NCBI GenBank assembly: GCA_013817025.1
Contig: JACDDK010000057.1
Span: 1 to 6,703, forward strand
From: Rubrobacter sp.
Lineage (GTDB): Bacteria > Actinomycetota > Rubrobacteria > Rubrobacterales > Rubrobacteraceae
DNA length: 6,703 nt
Direction: 5' to 3'
A model generated the notes under the pieces. It made no database searches. It was not told the DNA's origin and saw nothing but the letters and a program-made list of their open reading frames with translations. The translations under genes and the position numbers were made by a program. Below are positions 6,017 through 6,703 of the stretch, one piece after another (position 1 is the first letter of the stretch; every line of letters begins with the position of its first letter).

Positions 6017-6703
6017 TACAGGAACGTCCTCCGTACCGCTCGCCACCACGTCCATTCCTCCGTTCGGGCTATTCTAACGCTTTCCCGCGAAAGCCCGATC
6101 TCCACATGCCCTCCAGCCGGTATCTCCCGTGGCTCCATCCCGTCTATGGACAGCAGCGCGCTACGCTCGACCAACTCCAACCGCGTGACTTGCGTCTCCC
6201 CGAGCACCATAGGACGGCTCACGAGCGAATGCGGCGCTATGGGGACGAGGACGTAGCATTGCGCGTCGCCGGAGATTATGGGGCCGCCCGCGGATAGTGC
6301 GTAGGCCGTGGAACCCAGCGGTGTCGCGGCGATAAAGCCGTCGCATTGGACGGTTACGAGATCCTCCCCGCCAACGCAGACGCCGACCGAGGTGATCTGA
6401 TGCGGCGTCGGCTTTATGAGCACCGCATCGTTGACCGCCAGGTGCGTAGCCTCCTCGTCGTTGACGCGCACCTCCAGCATCCGGTACTCCTGAACGTGCA
6501 GCCCACCGTCGAGGACCTTCCCGACGCCCGAGTCGATCTCCTCGGGCAGCATGCCGGACATGAAGCCGACCGTCCCGAGGTTAACCCCCAGCAAGACCCG
6601 TCCCGGATACAACCGCGACGCCAACAGCATCGTCCCATCTCCCCCGAGCACGAACACGAGGTCCACATCCCCCCCGCCTGCATCACCGTTCGGAGCTTTC
6701 ACC
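6016..6703 (-). CDS. nadK: NAD kinase (5' end outside window)
   Basis: NAD kinase phosphorylates NAD to NADP in the cytoplasm using ATP or polyphosphate. The visible 228 residues, numbered from the GTG at 6702, contain the catalytic GGDGT at 20-24, GVNLGTVGF at 39-47, the NE/D motif as ND at 91-92, CDGFIAATPLGSTAYALSAGG at 120-140 (the NAD-binding conserved region II), PIAPHSL at 154-160, SRP at 162-164 and IDG at 186-188. In complete NAD kinases the GGDGT lies about 40-85 residues from the start. The GTG near the right edge is therefore probably an internal valine, and the true start lies outside the window. It is the first visible gene of the operon; in Actinomycetota nadK usually lies just before recN, as here. 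Its TAG stop shares its last base with the preferred recN GTG. Nothing in the visible part looks degraded. Confidence 0.95.
   Translation of the reverse strand, partial: VKAPNGDAGGGDVDLVFVLGGDGTMLLASRLYPGRVLLGVNLGTVGFMSGMLPEEIDSGVGKVLDGGLHVQEYRMLEVRVNDEEATHLAVNDAVLIKPTPHQITSVGVCVGGEDLVTVQCDGFIAATPLGSTAYALSAGGPIISGDAQCYVLVPIAPHSLVSRPMVLGETQVTRLELVERSALLSIDGMEPREIPAGGHVEIGLSRESVRIARTEEWTWWRAVRRTFL
6028..6061 (-). promoter_or_regulatory. Two GGAGG ribosome-binding sites competing for the recN start
   Basis: The minus strand carries ACGGAGGA twice, with GGAGG cores at 6057-6061 and 6028-6032. The upstream copy touches the ATG at 6055, which is too close for initiation, but is seven bases from the in-frame GTG at 6049, an ideal spacing. 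The downstream copy is eleven bases from the family-consistent GTG at 6016. Both lie inside the end of nadK. Two strong sites leave the recN start ambiguous and could give two N-termini. Confidence 0.5.

Noticed and set aside
6016..6200. SOS/LexA box upstream of recN
   Set aside because: I looked for a CGAAC-N4-GTTCG-type palindrome and saw none; recN also lies inside a coupled operon here.
1..6703. Mobile elements, CRISPR arrays, tRNA or rRNA genes, long repeats
   Set aside because: No transposase motifs, regular spaced repeats, cloverleaf-like sequences or terminal inverted repeats were seen, and almost every base is accounted for by the seven genes.

Overview
All seven genes in this window lie on the minus strand, so transcription runs from the right edge towards the left edge. 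In that order they are: NAD kinase (5' end missing), the DNA-repair ATPase RecN, a SteA-like protein with a thiamine-pyrophosphokinase-like domain, a SteB/MctB-like single-pass membrane protein, a family 2 glycosyltransferase, a compact MraY/WecA-superfamily membrane phospho-sugar transferase, and CTP synthase PyrG (3' end missing).

The DNA is visibly G+C-rich, with frequent GTG starts. The order nadK-recN-steA-steB...pyrG is the arrangement I know from Actinomycetota (in Mycobacterium tuberculosis, ppnK-recN-Rv1697-Rv1698-pyrG). The source is therefore most likely an actinobacterium. The two glycosyltransferase genes between steB and pyrG are not in the mycobacterial version. Together with the absence of other mycobacterial signatures they suggest a deep-branching class such as Rubrobacteria or Thermoleophilia, but that placement is an inference.

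Right block, about 2368-6703: nadK, recN, steA and steB are packed stop-to-start. The junctions are TAGTG at nadK/recN if the GTG start is used, ATGA at recN/steA, and a 2-nt gap at steA/steB. They look like one translationally coupled operon. nadK supplies NADP and recN acts in double-strand-break repair. steA and steB encode a predicted inner-membrane pair linked to cell separation in Corynebacterium.

The only intergenic gap is 2260-2367. It holds two adjacent stem-loops after the steB stop and a TANNNT -10-like hexamer six nucleotides before the next GTG start, which is the layout of a leaderless promoter.

Left block, about 1-2259: a soluble GT-A glycosyltransferase, a membrane MraY-like transferase and pyrG overlap by 7 and 8 bp and probably form a second transcription unit. 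The two glycosyltransferases look like a lipid-linked sugar module whose product cannot be read from sequence. Their position beside steA/steB makes an envelope or division role plausible but unproven.

Most of the window is conserved housekeeping content. The least described parts are the steAB-GT2-GT4 neighbourhood, the altered active-site motifs of the MraY-like protein, and an abrupt reversal of synonymous codon preference inside that gene. I saw no mobile elements, CRISPR arrays, tRNAs or rRNAs.
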